Part shown: positions 53,809 through 62,089 of the stretch, piece after piece
Layout: the number at the start of each line of letters is the position of its first letter
How positions within the stretch are numbered: position 1 is the first letter of the stretch
NCBI GenBank assembly: GCA_022826585.1
Contig: JAJDUR010000088.1
Coordinates: forward strand, 35,891 to 99,890
Direction of reading: 5' to 3'
Origin: Dehalococcoidia bacterium
GTDB taxonomy: Bacteria > Chloroflexota > Dehalococcoidia > Tepidiformales > Tepidiformaceae
Length of the DNA stretch: 64,000 nucleotides
Program-made: the position numbers and the translations under genes
The notes under the pieces: generated by a model
Seen by the model: only the letters and a program-made list of their open reading frames with translations
Told to the model about the DNA's origin: nothing
Database searches by the model: none

Positions 53809-53899
53809 CTCAGCGAGCAAGGCGAGCGCTCTCCTCAGCCGTGCGGCAGCGCGGCGCTCTTCTCACCCCTCAGCCCCGCGATAGCGGGGCGCTCTCCTC
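53809..53899. repeat. palindromic repeat cluster B (three units)
   Basis: Units at 53809-53836 (short GCGAG form), 53834-53864 and 53869-53899 (long form). The stop codon of the adjacent minus-strand gene (53835) comes from the TGAG end of the middle unit, and the gene's last ~20 codons are repeat sequence. Confidence 0.85.
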
Positions 53900-54818
53900 C
53901 GCGAGCGAAGCTCGCCAGCGCCCCCAGGTGCTCGTCGAAGTCGAACACCGGGTGCAGCAGCATGTGCTCCGCCCCGATGTCGATGACCTCCTCGATCCGC
54001 TCGCGGATGTACGCCTCAGGACCCCACACCGCCACCGCGTTCGCGAGGTCCGCGCTCCCGTAGACGTGCGCGAACCACTCCCGCAGCCGCCCCTCCGCCC
54101 GCTCGCGGTCGTCGTCGATGGCCAGGTAGAGGCGCTTCGAGATGGTGAAGGTCGCCGGGTCGCGGTCCTGGTCCTCCAGGGCCTGCCGCAGGATGCGGAC
54201 GTGCTCGCGGAACTCCTCGATGCTGGACGAACCCGGCCCCATCCACGCATCCCCCAGTCGCACCGCCCGCCGCAACGCCGGCTCCACGCGTCCCCCGAAC
54301 CACACCGGCGGCCCCGGACGTTGCACCGGCTTCGGCTCCATGCGGATGTCCTTCAGCTGGAAGAACTCGCCCTCGTACGACGCCTTCCGCTCCGACCAGA
54401 GCGCCCGCATCACCGCCAGCGACTCCGTCAGGCGCTTCACCCGCCGCCCTGGAGGGATGCCGAAGGCCGCGTCGTGGGGCGCGTTCTCGTTGCCGATGCC
54501 GAACCCCGCATCCAGCCGCCCCCCGCTGAGCACGTCGAGCGTCGCCAGCTCCTTCGCGAGCTGTACCGGGTTGTGCTGGGGCAGCACGAACACGGCCGTG
54601 CCCAGCCGCACCCGCGAGGTGATCGCGGCCACGTAGGAGAGGAGGCTCACCGGCTCCAGGTTGCGGCTCCCGCCCAGCACCTGGTCGAGCGTCCACAGGC
54701 TCTGGAACCCCAGCTCCTCCGCCCGCCGCGCCACCCGCCCGATCGGCTCGAGGTCGACCGGTTCGCTCAGGGAGACCTGGGGAAGTGCAAAGCCAAAGGG
54801 AATGTCCGTTGGTGCCAT
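53835..54818 (-). CDS. luciferase-like oxidoreductase with a repeat-derived C-terminus
   Basis: 327 residues, ATG at 54818 with GGAG upstream. FGFALPQVSLSEPVDLEPIGRVARRAEELGFQSLWTLDQVL, VRLGTAVFVLPQHNPVQLAKELATLDVLSGGRLDAGFGIGNEN and PVWFGGRVEPALRRAVRLGDAWMGPG define the F420/FMN luciferase-like barrel. The normal protein probably ends near LGALASFARG; the following GERPAIAGLRGEKSAALPHG is translated from repeat units B3 and B2, which also supply the TGA. The substrate is unknown. Confidence 0.9.
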   Translation of the reverse strand: MAPTDIPFGFALPQVSLSEPVDLEPIGRVARRAEELGFQSLWTLDQVLGGSRNLEPVSLLSYVAAITSRVRLGTAVFVLPQHNPVQLAKELATLDVLSGGRLDAGFGIGNENAPHDAAFGIPPGRRVKRLTESLAVMRALWSERKASYEGEFFQLKDIRMEPKPVQRPGPPVWFGGRVEPALRRAVRLGDAWMGPGSSSIEEFREHVRILRQALEDQDRDPATFTISKRLYLAIDDDRERAEGRLREWFAHVYGSADLANAVAVWGPEAYIRERIEEVIDIGAEHMLLHPVFDFDEHLGALASFARGGERPAIAGLRGEKSAALPHG

Positions 54819-54870
54819 CAGTCACTCCATTCAGGGCCAGGCTGTGCTGTCTCGGGAGCGCCCCATCCTA

Positions 54871-54988
54871 CTCAGCGCGGCGGCGCCGCGCGCTCTCCTC
54901 AGCGAGGCCGCGCAGCGGCGAGCGCTCTCCTCAGGCGGGCGTCGGCCCGCCGCTGCACTCAGCCGCGCGGCAGCGCGGCGCTCTTCTC
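54871..54988. repeat. palindromic repeat cluster C (four units)
   Basis: Units at 54871-54900, 54898-54932, 54930-54960 (diverged, ends GCACTC) and 54958-54988, each overlapping the next by CTC. Lies between a luciferase-like gene and a divergent DinB gene. Confidence 0.85.
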
Positions 54989-54997
54989 CGTCAGGCG

Positions 54998-55003
54998 TAG
55001 AAT
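54998..55003 (+). promoter_or_regulatory. TAGAAT -10 box, leaderless start of first DinB gene
   Basis: TAGAAT-N7-GTG, starting 9 bases after the last repeat unit of cluster C. Confidence 0.5.
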
Positions 55004-55010
55004 CGCGCCT

Positions 55011-55511
55011 GTGGTAACGCCGAGGGGCCTTCGCGAGCTGTACGACCACCACGCCTGGTCGATGGGGACGCTCCTTGCGCATGCCGCCGACGTCTCCCAG
55101 GACCAGGCCGAAGCGATGCCCTGGAAAGGCGTTGCCAGTCTCGAGGACACACTCACGCACATCATCACGGCGGAGCGCTACTGGCTCGCCAACTGGCGGG
55201 GCGAGGAACGCCCGCACTTCGACTGGCCGGAGAGCATCGCCGAAGTTGCCGACCACTGGATAGCTCTCCAGGCCGACAGCCGGGCCTTCCTCGCCAGCCT
55301 GGAGGAGGCCGAGCTGGGGCGGATGCTCACCCTGCGCCAGCCCATCGGGGGCGGACGGGAGACGCTCGCCGCCGGCATCATGCACGTGCTCCTGCACGCC
55401 GCGCAGCACCGCGCCGAGGCGGCCCTGCTCTTATCCGACTTCGGCCGCTCCCCGGGCGAACTCGACTACATCGACTTCCTCGAACACCGGGAAGCGCTCT
55501 TACGACGCTAG
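55011..55511 (+). CDS. DinB/YfiT-like protein, copy 1
   Basis: 166 residues from GTG 55011. Four-helix bundle with metal-ligand histidines: LRELYDHHAWSMGTLL, DTLTHIITAERYW and GIMHVLLHAAQHRAEAALLL. DinB-fold proteins act as thiol transferases (bacillithiol, mycothiol) or have unknown roles. A paralogue follows at 55557 with about half the residues identical by eye, so this is a tandem duplication. The 602-residue ORF in the track is artefactual upstream. Confidence 0.88.
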   Translation: MVTPRGLRELYDHHAWSMGTLLAHAADVSQDQAEAMPWKGVASLEDTLTHIITAERYWLANWRGEERPHFDWPESIAEVADHWIALQADSRAFLASLEEAELGRMLTLRQPIGGGRETLAAGIMHVLLHAAQHRAEAALLLSDFGRSPGELDYIDFLEHREALLRR

Positions 55512-55526
55512 GCCGCTCCCCGGCGC

Positions 55527-55545
55527 GCGAAGCGAGCGCTCTTCT
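55527..55545. repeat. partial palindromic repeat unit D
   Basis: GCGAAGCGAGCGCTCTTCT, the right-hand part of the short repeat form, between the two DinB genes. Its last T is the first base of the TACAAT box of copy 2. Confidence 0.6.
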
Positions 55546-55550
55546 ACAAT
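55545..55550 (+). promoter_or_regulatory. TACAAT -10 box, leaderless start of second DinB gene
   Basis: TACAAT-N6-ATG. Confidence 0.55.
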
Positions 55551-55556
55551 CCCGCC

Positions 55557-56063
55557 ATGGACGCCGCTGGCCTCCGAGAGCTGTACGACCATCACGCCTG
55601 GGCGATGGACCGCCTCCTCGCCCGTGCCCTGGAGGTCTCGCCCGAGGCCGCCGCCGAGCTCCCGCGCCCCGACGGGCTCAGCCTGCGCGACACCCTCGCG
55701 CACATCATCTCCGCCGAGGGCAACTGGCTCGCCCGTTTCCAACGTCGCGAACGGTACGGCAGCTTCCGCCCCGACAGCGTTGCCGGCGTGGCCGACGGCT
55801 GGATCGCTCTGCAGGCCGAAGTGCGGCTCTTCCTCGCGGGTCTGGATACCGCCGACCTCGGCCGCCCGATCGTGCGAGACACCCACTCCCGTGATCGCGG
55901 GACGTTGGGAGCGGGCATCACCCACGTCATCATGCACGGCGCCCAGCACACCGCCGAGGCCGCCGAGCTCCTGACCCGGCTCGGCCACTCCCCCGGACAG
56001 CTCGACTACATGGAGTTCCTCGACCTCCGCGAGCTCGACCTCCCCTTCTTCCGCCCCACGTGA
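55557..56063 (+). CDS. DinB/YfiT-like protein, copy 2
   Basis: 168 residues. LRELYDHHAWAMDRLLARALEVSPEAAAELP, DTLAHIISAEGNWLARF and ITHVIMHGAQHTAEAAELLTRLGHSPGQLDYMEFL align closely with copy 1, keeping the putative metal histidines. Each copy has its own -10 box. It converges with the DUF2332 gene. Confidence 0.88.
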   Translation: MDAAGLRELYDHHAWAMDRLLARALEVSPEAAAELPRPDGLSLRDTLAHIISAEGNWLARFQRRERYGSFRPDSVAGVADGWIALQAEVRLFLAGLDTADLGRPIVRDTHSRDRGTLGAGITHVIMHGAQHTAEAAELLTRLGHSPGQLDYMEFLDLRELDLPFFRPT

Positions 56064-56069
56064 GACCGC

Positions 56070-57146
56070 CTACGCTCCGCCGGCCAGCCACTCCAGCCAG
56101 CGCCCGTGGTGGTCGCAGTACGCCAGGACTTCCTCCCGCGGCTCGCCACCCTCGAACGACACGAGCGTGAGCGTCGGGCGTGCCTCTCCATCCGCGGTGG
56201 GGCGGTACTCGCTCGAGAGCCAGTACAGGTCGCGCTCCGCTCCGGCCTCCGCGAGGATGTCGGCGAATCGCCGCCGCGCCTCGGGGCTGAACTGGTTGAG
56301 CGTGTGCGAGTGATAGATGCAGAGCGCCCTGTCGCGAGAGGCGCCGGCCAGGACGCTCCCCGCGAGCTCGAGTGCGTCCCCCTTGAGCAGGGTCGGTGGG
56401 TCCGTCTGCGCCAGGGCGACCGCAGCGTCAAGGCGCCGCATCCGTTCCCGTTCCTCCGGCCAGACCAGCGCCCGCAGCCATCGCACCGCCTCCGCGTCCC
56501 TGACGTCGACCGGGTTCAGGTCGATGCCCGCCCGGTCCGCGATGGCCAGCGGCCCCCGGGGAAGCGGCGGCTCGTGGCCGCCCCGTAGCTCGACCTCGAT
56601 GCGCAGCGGCGAGCCCGCGTCTCCCCACTGCCGCCCCGCCCCGTAGTCGAACCAGTAGCGGTCCCAGAGCAGGTTCAGGCCCGCGCTCGCCCCAACCTCG
56701 ACGAGGTGGAGCGGCTTGCCCCCGCTCCGCTGCGCGATAACCCCGAACGCCGGAAGCAGCAGCCCGCAGCGCTCCACCACGTTCGTCTGCACCCGACGCT
56801 CGCGGAGCAGCCCGGCTATCGCTTCCCCGTGCTCCTCGCAGAAGCGGCGGAAGTGCGGGAACGGGTCGCCGAGCCCCGGCGCCGGCTCCGAGACCGTCGG
56901 ATAGAAAGCCGCGAGGTCGTGCCTTGCCCCACCCAGCAGGAGGAAGTGCACGGCCGCGAACAGCAGGTTCGGCGCCGGCTGCTCGGGCCTCCCGCGCGCG
57001 GCCAGCGCGAGCAGCGCCTCGTCCTCGGCCACGCCCAGCGCGAGACGCTCGTACAACGTCGACGAACCGCGGCTCTCCAGCTCCGCGAACCACCTGAACT
57101 CCGTCGCCAGGTCGCGTTCATCCCTGGCCCCGCGCTCCCCTGTCAC
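56070..57146 (-). CDS. DUF2332 family protein
   Basis: 358 residues from GTG 57146, which has TATCCT 6 nt upstream. FRWFAELESRGSSTLYERLALGVAEDEALLALAARGRPEQPAPNLLFAAVHFLLLGG, VQTNVVERCGLLLPAF and LHLVEVGASAGLNLLWDRY are the DUF2332 hallmarks. The VEVGASAGLNL loop resembles a SAM-binding glycine motif, so a methyltransferase-like fold is plausible. Function not established. Confidence 0.88.
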   Translation of the reverse strand: MTGERGARDERDLATEFRWFAELESRGSSTLYERLALGVAEDEALLALAARGRPEQPAPNLLFAAVHFLLLGGARHDLAAFYPTVSEPAPGLGDPFPHFRRFCEEHGEAIAGLLRERRVQTNVVERCGLLLPAFGVIAQRSGGKPLHLVEVGASAGLNLLWDRYWFDYGAGRQWGDAGSPLRIEVELRGGHEPPLPRGPLAIADRAGIDLNPVDVRDAEAVRWLRALVWPEERERMRRLDAAVALAQTDPPTLLKGDALELAGSVLAGASRDRALCIYHSHTLNQFSPEARRRFADILAEAGAERDLYWLSSEYRPTADGEARPTLTLVSFEGGEPREEVLAYCDHHGRWLEWLAGGA

Positions 57147-57152
57147 CCAACG

Positions 57153-57158
57153 AGGATA
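57153..57158 (-). promoter_or_regulatory. TATCCT -10 box, leaderless start of DUF2332 gene
   Basis: TATCCT-N6-GTG on the minus strand. Confidence 0.5.
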
Positions 57159-57171
57159 GCAACGCGCTCCA

Positions 57172-57262
57172 CTCAGCGAGCGAAGCGAGCGCTCTCCTCA
57201 GCCACGCGGCAGCGGGGCGCTCTCCTCGTCCCTCAGTCGCGCCTCGCGAGCGCGCAGCAGTC
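57172..57262. repeat. palindromic repeat cluster E
   Basis: Units at 57172-57199 (short form) and 57197-57227 (long form), then a degenerate third beginning CTCAGTCGCGC at 57232. Lies between the divergent DUF2332 and NTF2-like genes. Confidence 0.8.
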
Positions 57263-57294
57263 GAGCGTTGACAGACAGGCCCGCGACGCTCTCC

Positions 57295-57300
57295 TAGAAT
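57295..57300 (+). promoter_or_regulatory. TAGAAT -10 box, leaderless start of NTF2-like gene
   Basis: TAGAAT-N7-ATG at 57308. A perfect TTGACA lies at 57268-57273, but the 21-nt spacing is longer than usual. Confidence 0.5.
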
Positions 57301-57307
57301 GCCGCCC

Positions 57308-57871
57308 ATGGACGCCAACGAGACCTCCGACTACGTCGAGCTGATGCAGCTCCCCATTCGTTACGGCCACGCCCTCGACATGCTCGGCCGCGCCCGCAGC
57401 CGCGACGACGACGCCCTCTACGAGCGCGGCCAGGGGATCCTGCGCACCGCCTTCGCCCAGGACTTCATCTTCGAGGACCTCAGCGCCGACCCCGTCAACG
57501 TCCACGGCGCCGACGGCTGGGCCGAGTTCTGCGCTCGCGCGCTCGGCTCATTCGGTGGGACGCAGCACTTCATCGCGCCGCCGCTCGTGCTCATCGACGA
57601 GCCTCCCGTCGAGCAGGATGGCGTCCGTCTCGGCGGCAAGGCGCGGCTGCGCAGCTACCTGCAGGCCACCCACACCCTCCCCGCCGAGGGCGAGGAGGTG
57701 CCCCCCGACACCACCGACAAGACTCCCACCCTCGCGGCGGGCACGAACACGGTCATCTACGGCACCTACGAGGATGAGTGCGTGCGCGAAGCGGTCGGCT
57801 GGCGGATCCGCCGCCGATCGCTCCGCTACACCCACATCGAAGGCCGCCCCTTCGACGTCTCCGGCGGCTAG
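57308..57871 (+). CDS. SnoaL/NTF2-like protein
   Basis: 187 residues from the ATG at 57308; the ATG at 57299 overlaps the -10 box and is rejected. LMQLPIRYGHALDMLGRARSRDDDALYERGQGILRTAFAQDFIFEDLSADPVNVHGADGWAEF is the helix-strand start of the cone-shaped NTF2 fold, and VGWRIRRRSLRYTHIEGRPFDVSG its closing strands. Members are small cyclases, isomerases, dehydratases or binding proteins. The stop is shared as CTAG with coxM. Confidence 0.8.
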   Translation: MDANETSDYVELMQLPIRYGHALDMLGRARSRDDDALYERGQGILRTAFAQDFIFEDLSADPVNVHGADGWAEFCARALGSFGGTQHFIAPPLVLIDEPPVEQDGVRLGGKARLRSYLQATHTLPAEGEEVPPDTTDKTPTLAAGTNTVIYGTYEDECVREAVGWRIRRRSLRYTHIEGRPFDVSGG

Positions 57872-58719
57872 CCCCTCCCGGCTGCCGCCTCGATCGCACG
57901 CCGCGCGAACACCGCGGTCATCGCCCGGCGGTACTCCTCGCTGCCGTGCAGGTCCTCGTTCACGAAGTCCAGGACGTCGCCTGCGCCGGCGGCTGCCGAC
58001 GCTGCCCCATCGGGTAGCGACGCGCCCGACAGTGCGCCCTCGACGCCCGACAGGCGCTGCGCGTGGCTCGACGCGCCCGTCACGGCGACGCGCGCCGATG
58101 AGCACGTGCCCCCGTCGAGCGACAGGGCCGCCGCCACGCCCACCAGCGCGAACTTCGAGGCGCGCTGCTCCAGCTTGGCGTAGGCCGCGCTGCGGCACGC
58201 CTGGAAGCACACGCCCGTCACGATCTCGTCCTCGCCCAGGTCCACCGTCAGGATGTCCTGGAAGAAGTCCTCGGCCTGCACCTTGCGCTCGCCGTTCGGG
58301 CCCAGGACCGCGATCGTCGCGTCCAGCGCGACCATCACGGCCGGCAGGTCCGCGCCCGGGTCGGCGTGGGCGAGGCTGCCCCCGATCGTGCCCCGGTTGC
58401 GCACCTGCGCGTCGCCAATCGCGGCGGCCGTCTCGGCCACGATCGGCGCCTGATCGCGCAGCAGGTCGGAGGCCGCGATCTCGGCGTGCGTCATCGCCGC
58501 CCCGATCGCGATCTCCCCGTCGGTTTCCTGGATGCCCCGCAGTTCCTCAAGGCCCCCGATGTCGATCAGCAGGCCCGGCTCCGCCAGGCGCTGCTTCATC
58601 ATCGGAATGAGGCTGTGCCCGCCCGCGAGGAGCTTCGCCTCGGGACCGCCTTCCTGCAGGAGCGTCAGCGCCTCCGCGACGCTCGACGCGCGCTTGTATT
58701 CGAACGCGGTGGGAATCAC
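57868..58719 (-). CDS. FAD-binding subunit of a molybdenum hydroxylase (CoxM-like)
   Basis: 283 residues from GTG 58719, with GTGA overlapping the large-subunit stop. AKLLAGGHSLIPMMKQRLAEPGLLIDIGGL is the first FAD motif (AGGxSLxP) and VRNRGTIGGSLAHADPGADLPAVMVAL the second (TIGG). It shuttles electrons from the iron-sulfur subunit to an acceptor. Last of the coxS-L-M order here; gene order S-L-M differs from the classical M-S-L. Confidence 0.94.
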   Translation of the reverse strand: MIPTAFEYKRASSVAEALTLLQEGGPEAKLLAGGHSLIPMMKQRLAEPGLLIDIGGLEELRGIQETDGEIAIGAAMTHAEIAASDLLRDQAPIVAETAAAIGDAQVRNRGTIGGSLAHADPGADLPAVMVALDATIAVLGPNGERKVQAEDFFQDILTVDLGEDEIVTGVCFQACRSAAYAKLEQRASKFALVGVAAALSLDGGTCSSARVAVTGASSHAQRLSGVEGALSGASLPDGAASAAAGAGDVLDFVNEDLHGSEEYRRAMTAVFARRAIEAAAGRG

Positions 58720-61106
58720 GACTGGCCTCCGTTCTCCTGGATGAGCCGCCACATCCGCTCGGGGCGGAGGGGCATCTCGATGTGCGTCACGCCGAAGGGC
58801 GAGAGCGCGTCCACGGCGGCGTTCACCACGCAGGGCGTCGAGCCGATCGTGCCCGCCTCGCCGACGCCCTTCGCACCCAGCGGGTTGACCGGCGTCGGCG
58901 TCACCGTGTTGTCGAGCTCGAAGGCCGGCAGGTCCGCCGCGCGAGGCATCACGTAGTCCATGAAGCTCGCCGTCACGGGCTGCCCGTCCTCGTCGTACAC
59001 GACCTCCTCGTACATCGCCTGGCCGATGCCCTGCGCGAGTCCGCCGTGCACCTGTCCGTCGACGATGAGGGGGTTGATGACGTTGCCGCAGTCGTCGACC
59101 GCGACCATCTTGAGCAGCTTCGTCTCGCCCGTCTCGCGGTCGATCTCGACCATCGAGATGTGGCAGCCGAACGGGTAGGTGTTGTTCTCCGGCTCGAAGA
59201 ACGCCTCCTCCGACACGCCCGGCTCCATCCCCGGCGGAAGCGGCACCGGCACGTAGGCGAAGTCCGCCACCTCCGCGAAGGTCTTGCTCACCTCCGGCGC
59301 GCCTTCGACCTGGATGCGCCCGTCTTCGAACACGAGGTCCTCGGGACTCACCTCCTGGTCGGTCATCAGCGCCGCCGCGAACTGCTTCATCTTGTCGCCG
59401 GCCTTGCCCGCGGCCGAGATGAGCGCCGCGCCCCCGACGGCCTGCGAGCGGCTGCCGAAGGTGCCGATGCCCTGCTTCACCACGCCCGTGTCGCCGTGGA
59501 GGATGGTGATGTCCTCCAGCGGGATCGAGAAGTGGTCCGCCAGCATCTGCGCGAAGGTCGTCTCGTTGCCCTGGCCGTGCGGCGAGGCGCCGGTCGTCGC
59601 CGTCACCTTGCCGCCGCGCTCGACGGTCACGCCCGAGTGCTCCCAGCCGCCCGTGGGGACGACCGCGGAGGGCCCGAGCCCGCAGACCTCGACGTAGAAC
59701 GCCATGCCCACGCCCACGATGCGGCCCTCGGCGCGGGCCGCGTCGCGCTCGGCGAGCAGTCCCTGCCAGTCGGCCACTTCGAGCGCCTTGTCGAGGCAGG
59801 GCTCGTAGTTGCCCGAGTCGTACACGAGCCCGCCCTGCGTCGCGAAGGGGAACTCGTCCGCCGGGACGAAGTTCTTGCGCCGGATCTCGCCGGGGTCCAT
59901 GTCCAGCTCGCGCGCCAGCATGTCCACCGCGCGCTCGAGGAAGTAGAGGCCCTCGGGCCGGCCCGCGCCTCGGTAGGCGTCCGTCGGCGTCTTGTTCGTG
60001 AAGACCTCCGTCAGCTCGTGCCGGACGACGGGCAGGCGGTAGACGCCGTTCATCATCAGGCCCGTCAGCGTCGGGATCATCGCCGTCAGCAGCACCTCGT
60101 AGGCGCCGATGTCCGCGATGATGCGCGCCTTCAGGCCCGTGATCGTGCCGTCGCTCTTGGCGGCGAGGTCGATGTAGCCCAGCAGGTCGCGCCCGTGCGT
60201 CGTGGTCAGGAACGCCTCCGTGCGGTCCTCGATCCACTTCACCGGGGCCTTCACCAGCCGCGAGAGCGCGGCGGCCACGTACTCCTCGCCGTAGATGTTG
60301 ATCTTGCAGCCGAAGCCGCCCCCGACTTCGGGAGCGACGGCCCGGACCTGGTGCTCGCCCAGGCCCATCATCGCCGCCACCAGCGTCCGCAGGATGTGCG
60401 GGTTCTGGGTCGCGCTCCAGACCGTCAGGTACTGGCGCCCCGGCTCGTAGTCGGCGACCACGCCGCGCGGCTCCATCGCGTTCGGCGCGAGCCGCTGGTT
60501 CAGCATGCGCTGCGTGACGACCACGTCCGCCTCCGCGAAGGCCGCGTCCACGGCGCTGTCGTCCTCGGGCTGGGCCGTCTCCGGGTTGACCCCGGTGCCG
60601 CCCCAGTAGCTCTCGACCGCGATGTTGCGCTCGAAGCCCTCGTGCAGCGTGGCCGAGCCCGCCTCCATCGCCGCCTCCGGGTCGACGACGGCGGGAAGCT
60701 CGTCGTACTCGACCTCGATCGCGTCCGCCGCGTCGCGCGCCAGGTAGCGGTCCTCGGCCACGACCACCGCCACGGGCTCGCCCACGTAGCGCACCTTGTC
60801 GGTGGCCACCGAGTAGTGGTCCGGGGCGGGGAAGGGCGTGCCGATCGGCATCGGGCCGAGGTGCTCGGCCAGCTCCGCGCCCGTGATCACGAGCTCGACG
60901 CCGTCCATGGCCGCCGCCGCGCTCGTATCGATGCTCTTGATGACGCCGTGGGCGATGTCGCTCCGCTTGAAGGCGAGGTGCAGCATGCCCGGCAGCTTGA
61001 TGTCGTCGACGTAGGTGGCCTGGCCCTGGATGAGCCGCGGATCCTCGCGCCGCTTCACGCGCTCGCCGATGAGCTTGGGGAGAACGGGGCCGTCTACCGT
61101 CGTCAT
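58716..61106 (-). CDS. molybdopterin-binding large subunit, xanthine dehydrogenase/CoxL form II family
   Basis: 796 residues from the ATG at 61106. [36 protein letters not shown] at the start, [21 protein letters not shown] in the Moco domain, [11 protein letters not shown] as the active-site loop and [17 protein letters not shown] with the catalytic Glu. AYRGAGR is the form II/generic hydroxylase signature; genuine CO dehydrogenase has AYxCSFR. So it probably hydroxylates a heterocycle or aldehyde rather than CO. It overlaps its neighbours by ATGA and GTGA. Confidence 0.95.
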   Translation of the reverse strand: MTTVDGPVLPKLIGERVKRREDPRLIQGQATYVDDIKLPGMLHLAFKRSDIAHGVIKSIDTSAAAAMDGVELVITGAELAEHLGPMPIGTPFPAPDHYSVATDKVRYVGEPVAVVVAEDRYLARDAADAIEVEYDELPAVVDPEAAMEAGSATLHEGFERNIAVESYWGGTGVNPETAQPEDDSAVDAAFAEADVVVTQRMLNQRLAPNAMEPRGVVADYEPGRQYLTVWSATQNPHILRTLVAAMMGLGEHQVRAVAPEVGGGFGCKINIYGEEYVAAALSRLVKAPVKWIEDRTEAFLTTTHGRDLLGYIDLAAKSDGTITGLKARIIADIGAYEVLLTAMIPTLTGLMMNGVYRLPVVRHELTEVFTNKTPTDAYRGAGRPEGLYFLERAVDMLARELDMDPGEIRRKNFVPADEFPFATQGGLVYDSGNYEPCLDKALEVADWQGLLAERDAARAEGRIVGVGMAFYVEVCGLGPSAVVPTGGWEHSGVTVERGGKVTATTGASPHGQGNETTFAQMLADHFSIPLEDITILHGDTGVVKQGIGTFGSRSQAVGGAALISAAGKAGDKMKQFAAALMTDQEVSPEDLVFEDGRIQVEGAPEVSKTFAEVADFAYVPVPLPPGMEPGVSEEAFFEPENNTYPFGCHISMVEIDRETGETKLLKMVAVDDCGNVINPLIVDGQVHGGLAQGIGQAMYEEVVYDEDGQPVTASFMDYVMPRAADLPAFELDNTVTPTPVNPLGAKGVGEAGTIGSTPCVVNAAVDALSPFGVTHIEMPLRPERMWRLIQENGGQS

Positions 61107-61582
61107 GACTGGGCCATCCTTTCCGCCGCGTGCTGGATCGCGTTCACGATGTGCTGGTAGCCCGTGCAGCGGCAGAGGTTCCCCGAGATGCCCTCCCGGA
61201 TCTCCGCCTCGCTCGGCGCGGGGTTGTTCTCCAGCAGGTTGGCCGCCGACATGATCATCCCCGGCGTGCAGTAGCCGCACTGCAGCCCGTGCTCCTCCCA
61301 GAACCCGTCCTGCAGCGGATGCAGCTGGTCGCCGTTCGCCAGACCCTCGATGGTCTGCACCTCCGAGCCGTCCGCCTGCACGGCGAACACCGTGCACGAC
61401 TTCGCGCTGCTCCCGTCGAGCAGGACCGTGCAGGCGCCGCACTGGCTCGTGTCGCAGCCCACGTGCGTGCCCGTCAGGTTCAGGCTCTCGCGCAGGTAGT
61501 GCACGAGCAGCAGCCGCGGCTCGACCATCGCCGAGCGCTTGCGTCCGTTCACGTTGATGGTGATCGGTACCGGTTCAGACAT
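61103..61582 (-). CDS. [2Fe-2S] subunit of the molybdenum hydroxylase (CoxS-like)
   Basis: 159 residues. [22 protein letters not shown] is the plant-type [2Fe-2S] site and [12 protein letters not shown]...[16 protein letters not shown] the second cluster with CxxC..CxC. It links the molybdenum centre to the FAD subunit. It is first in the coxS-L-M block; the coxG-like gene lies 37 bases upstream on the same strand. Confidence 0.95.
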   Translation of the reverse strand: MSEPVPITINVNGRKRSAMVEPRLLLVHYLRESLNLTGTHVGCDTSQCGACTVLLDGSSAKSCTVFAVQADGSEVQTIEGLANGDQLHPLQDGFWEEHGLQCGYCTPGMIMSAANLLENNPAPSEAEIREGISGNLCRCTGYQHIVNAIQHAAERMAQS

Positions 61583-61619
61583 CGCGACCTCCTTGTCGCC
61601 CTCGTTTCCTGGCGCCGCC

Positions 61620-62066
61620 CTAGGCGGCTCGGTCGTCTACCTGTTGCTCGATTGATTTGAAGAACTGGCCGATGAGGAGCCGCGCCACGCCGCCGAGGAG
61701 CCTCCCCCCGAGCCGCGCGATCGTGCCCCGCGCCTTCACGTCGGCGCGGTAGTGCATCGTGGTCCCGTCCCCGGACTCCGAGAGCTCGACCACTGCATCC
61801 GCTCGCACGCCGCCCGGCTTGCCCGACCCCTCGATCCTGAGGCGGTACGACTCCGGCGGGTCCTGCTCCAGCACCTCCACGCGCCCCGTGTAGGTGCCCC
61901 GTACCGACGCGATGCCCACGCGCATCGTCGACTCGTACGTGTCCGGCGCGACCTCCTCGAAGCGCTCCACCCCCGGCAACGCGCTGGCGAGCACGTCCGG
62001 GTCGAGCAGCAACTCATAGAGGAGCTCTTTCGCCCCCTTGAACTCCTGCTCGCCCTTGATCTCCAC
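61620..62066 (-). CDS. CoxG-like SRPBCC protein
   Basis: 148 residues from GTG 62066 with GAGGGAG upstream. [61 protein letters not shown] is the START/SRPBCC fold of CO dehydrogenase subunit G. The C-terminal helix with [14 protein letters not shown] can recruit the hydroxylase to the membrane, as shown for CoxG in Oligotropha. Its position directly before coxS supports that role. Confidence 0.9.
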   Translation of the reverse strand: MEIKGEQEFKGAKELLYELLLDPDVLASALPGVERFEEVAPDTYESTMRVGIASVRGTYTGRVEVLEQDPPESYRLRIEGSGKPGGVRADAVVELSESGDGTTMHYRADVKARGTIARLGGRLLGGVARLLIGQFFKSIEQQVDDRAA

Positions 62067-62089
62067 CGTCGCGCTCCCTCTGCCGGGGT

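Noticed and set aside
51440-57262. CRISPR array
   Set aside because: Units overlap or abut with no uniform spacers, vary in length and core, occur in small separated clusters, and no cas gene is present.
58716-61106. Aerobic CO dehydrogenase (form I)
   Set aside because: The loop reads AYRGAGR, not AYxCSFR, so CO oxidation is not supported.
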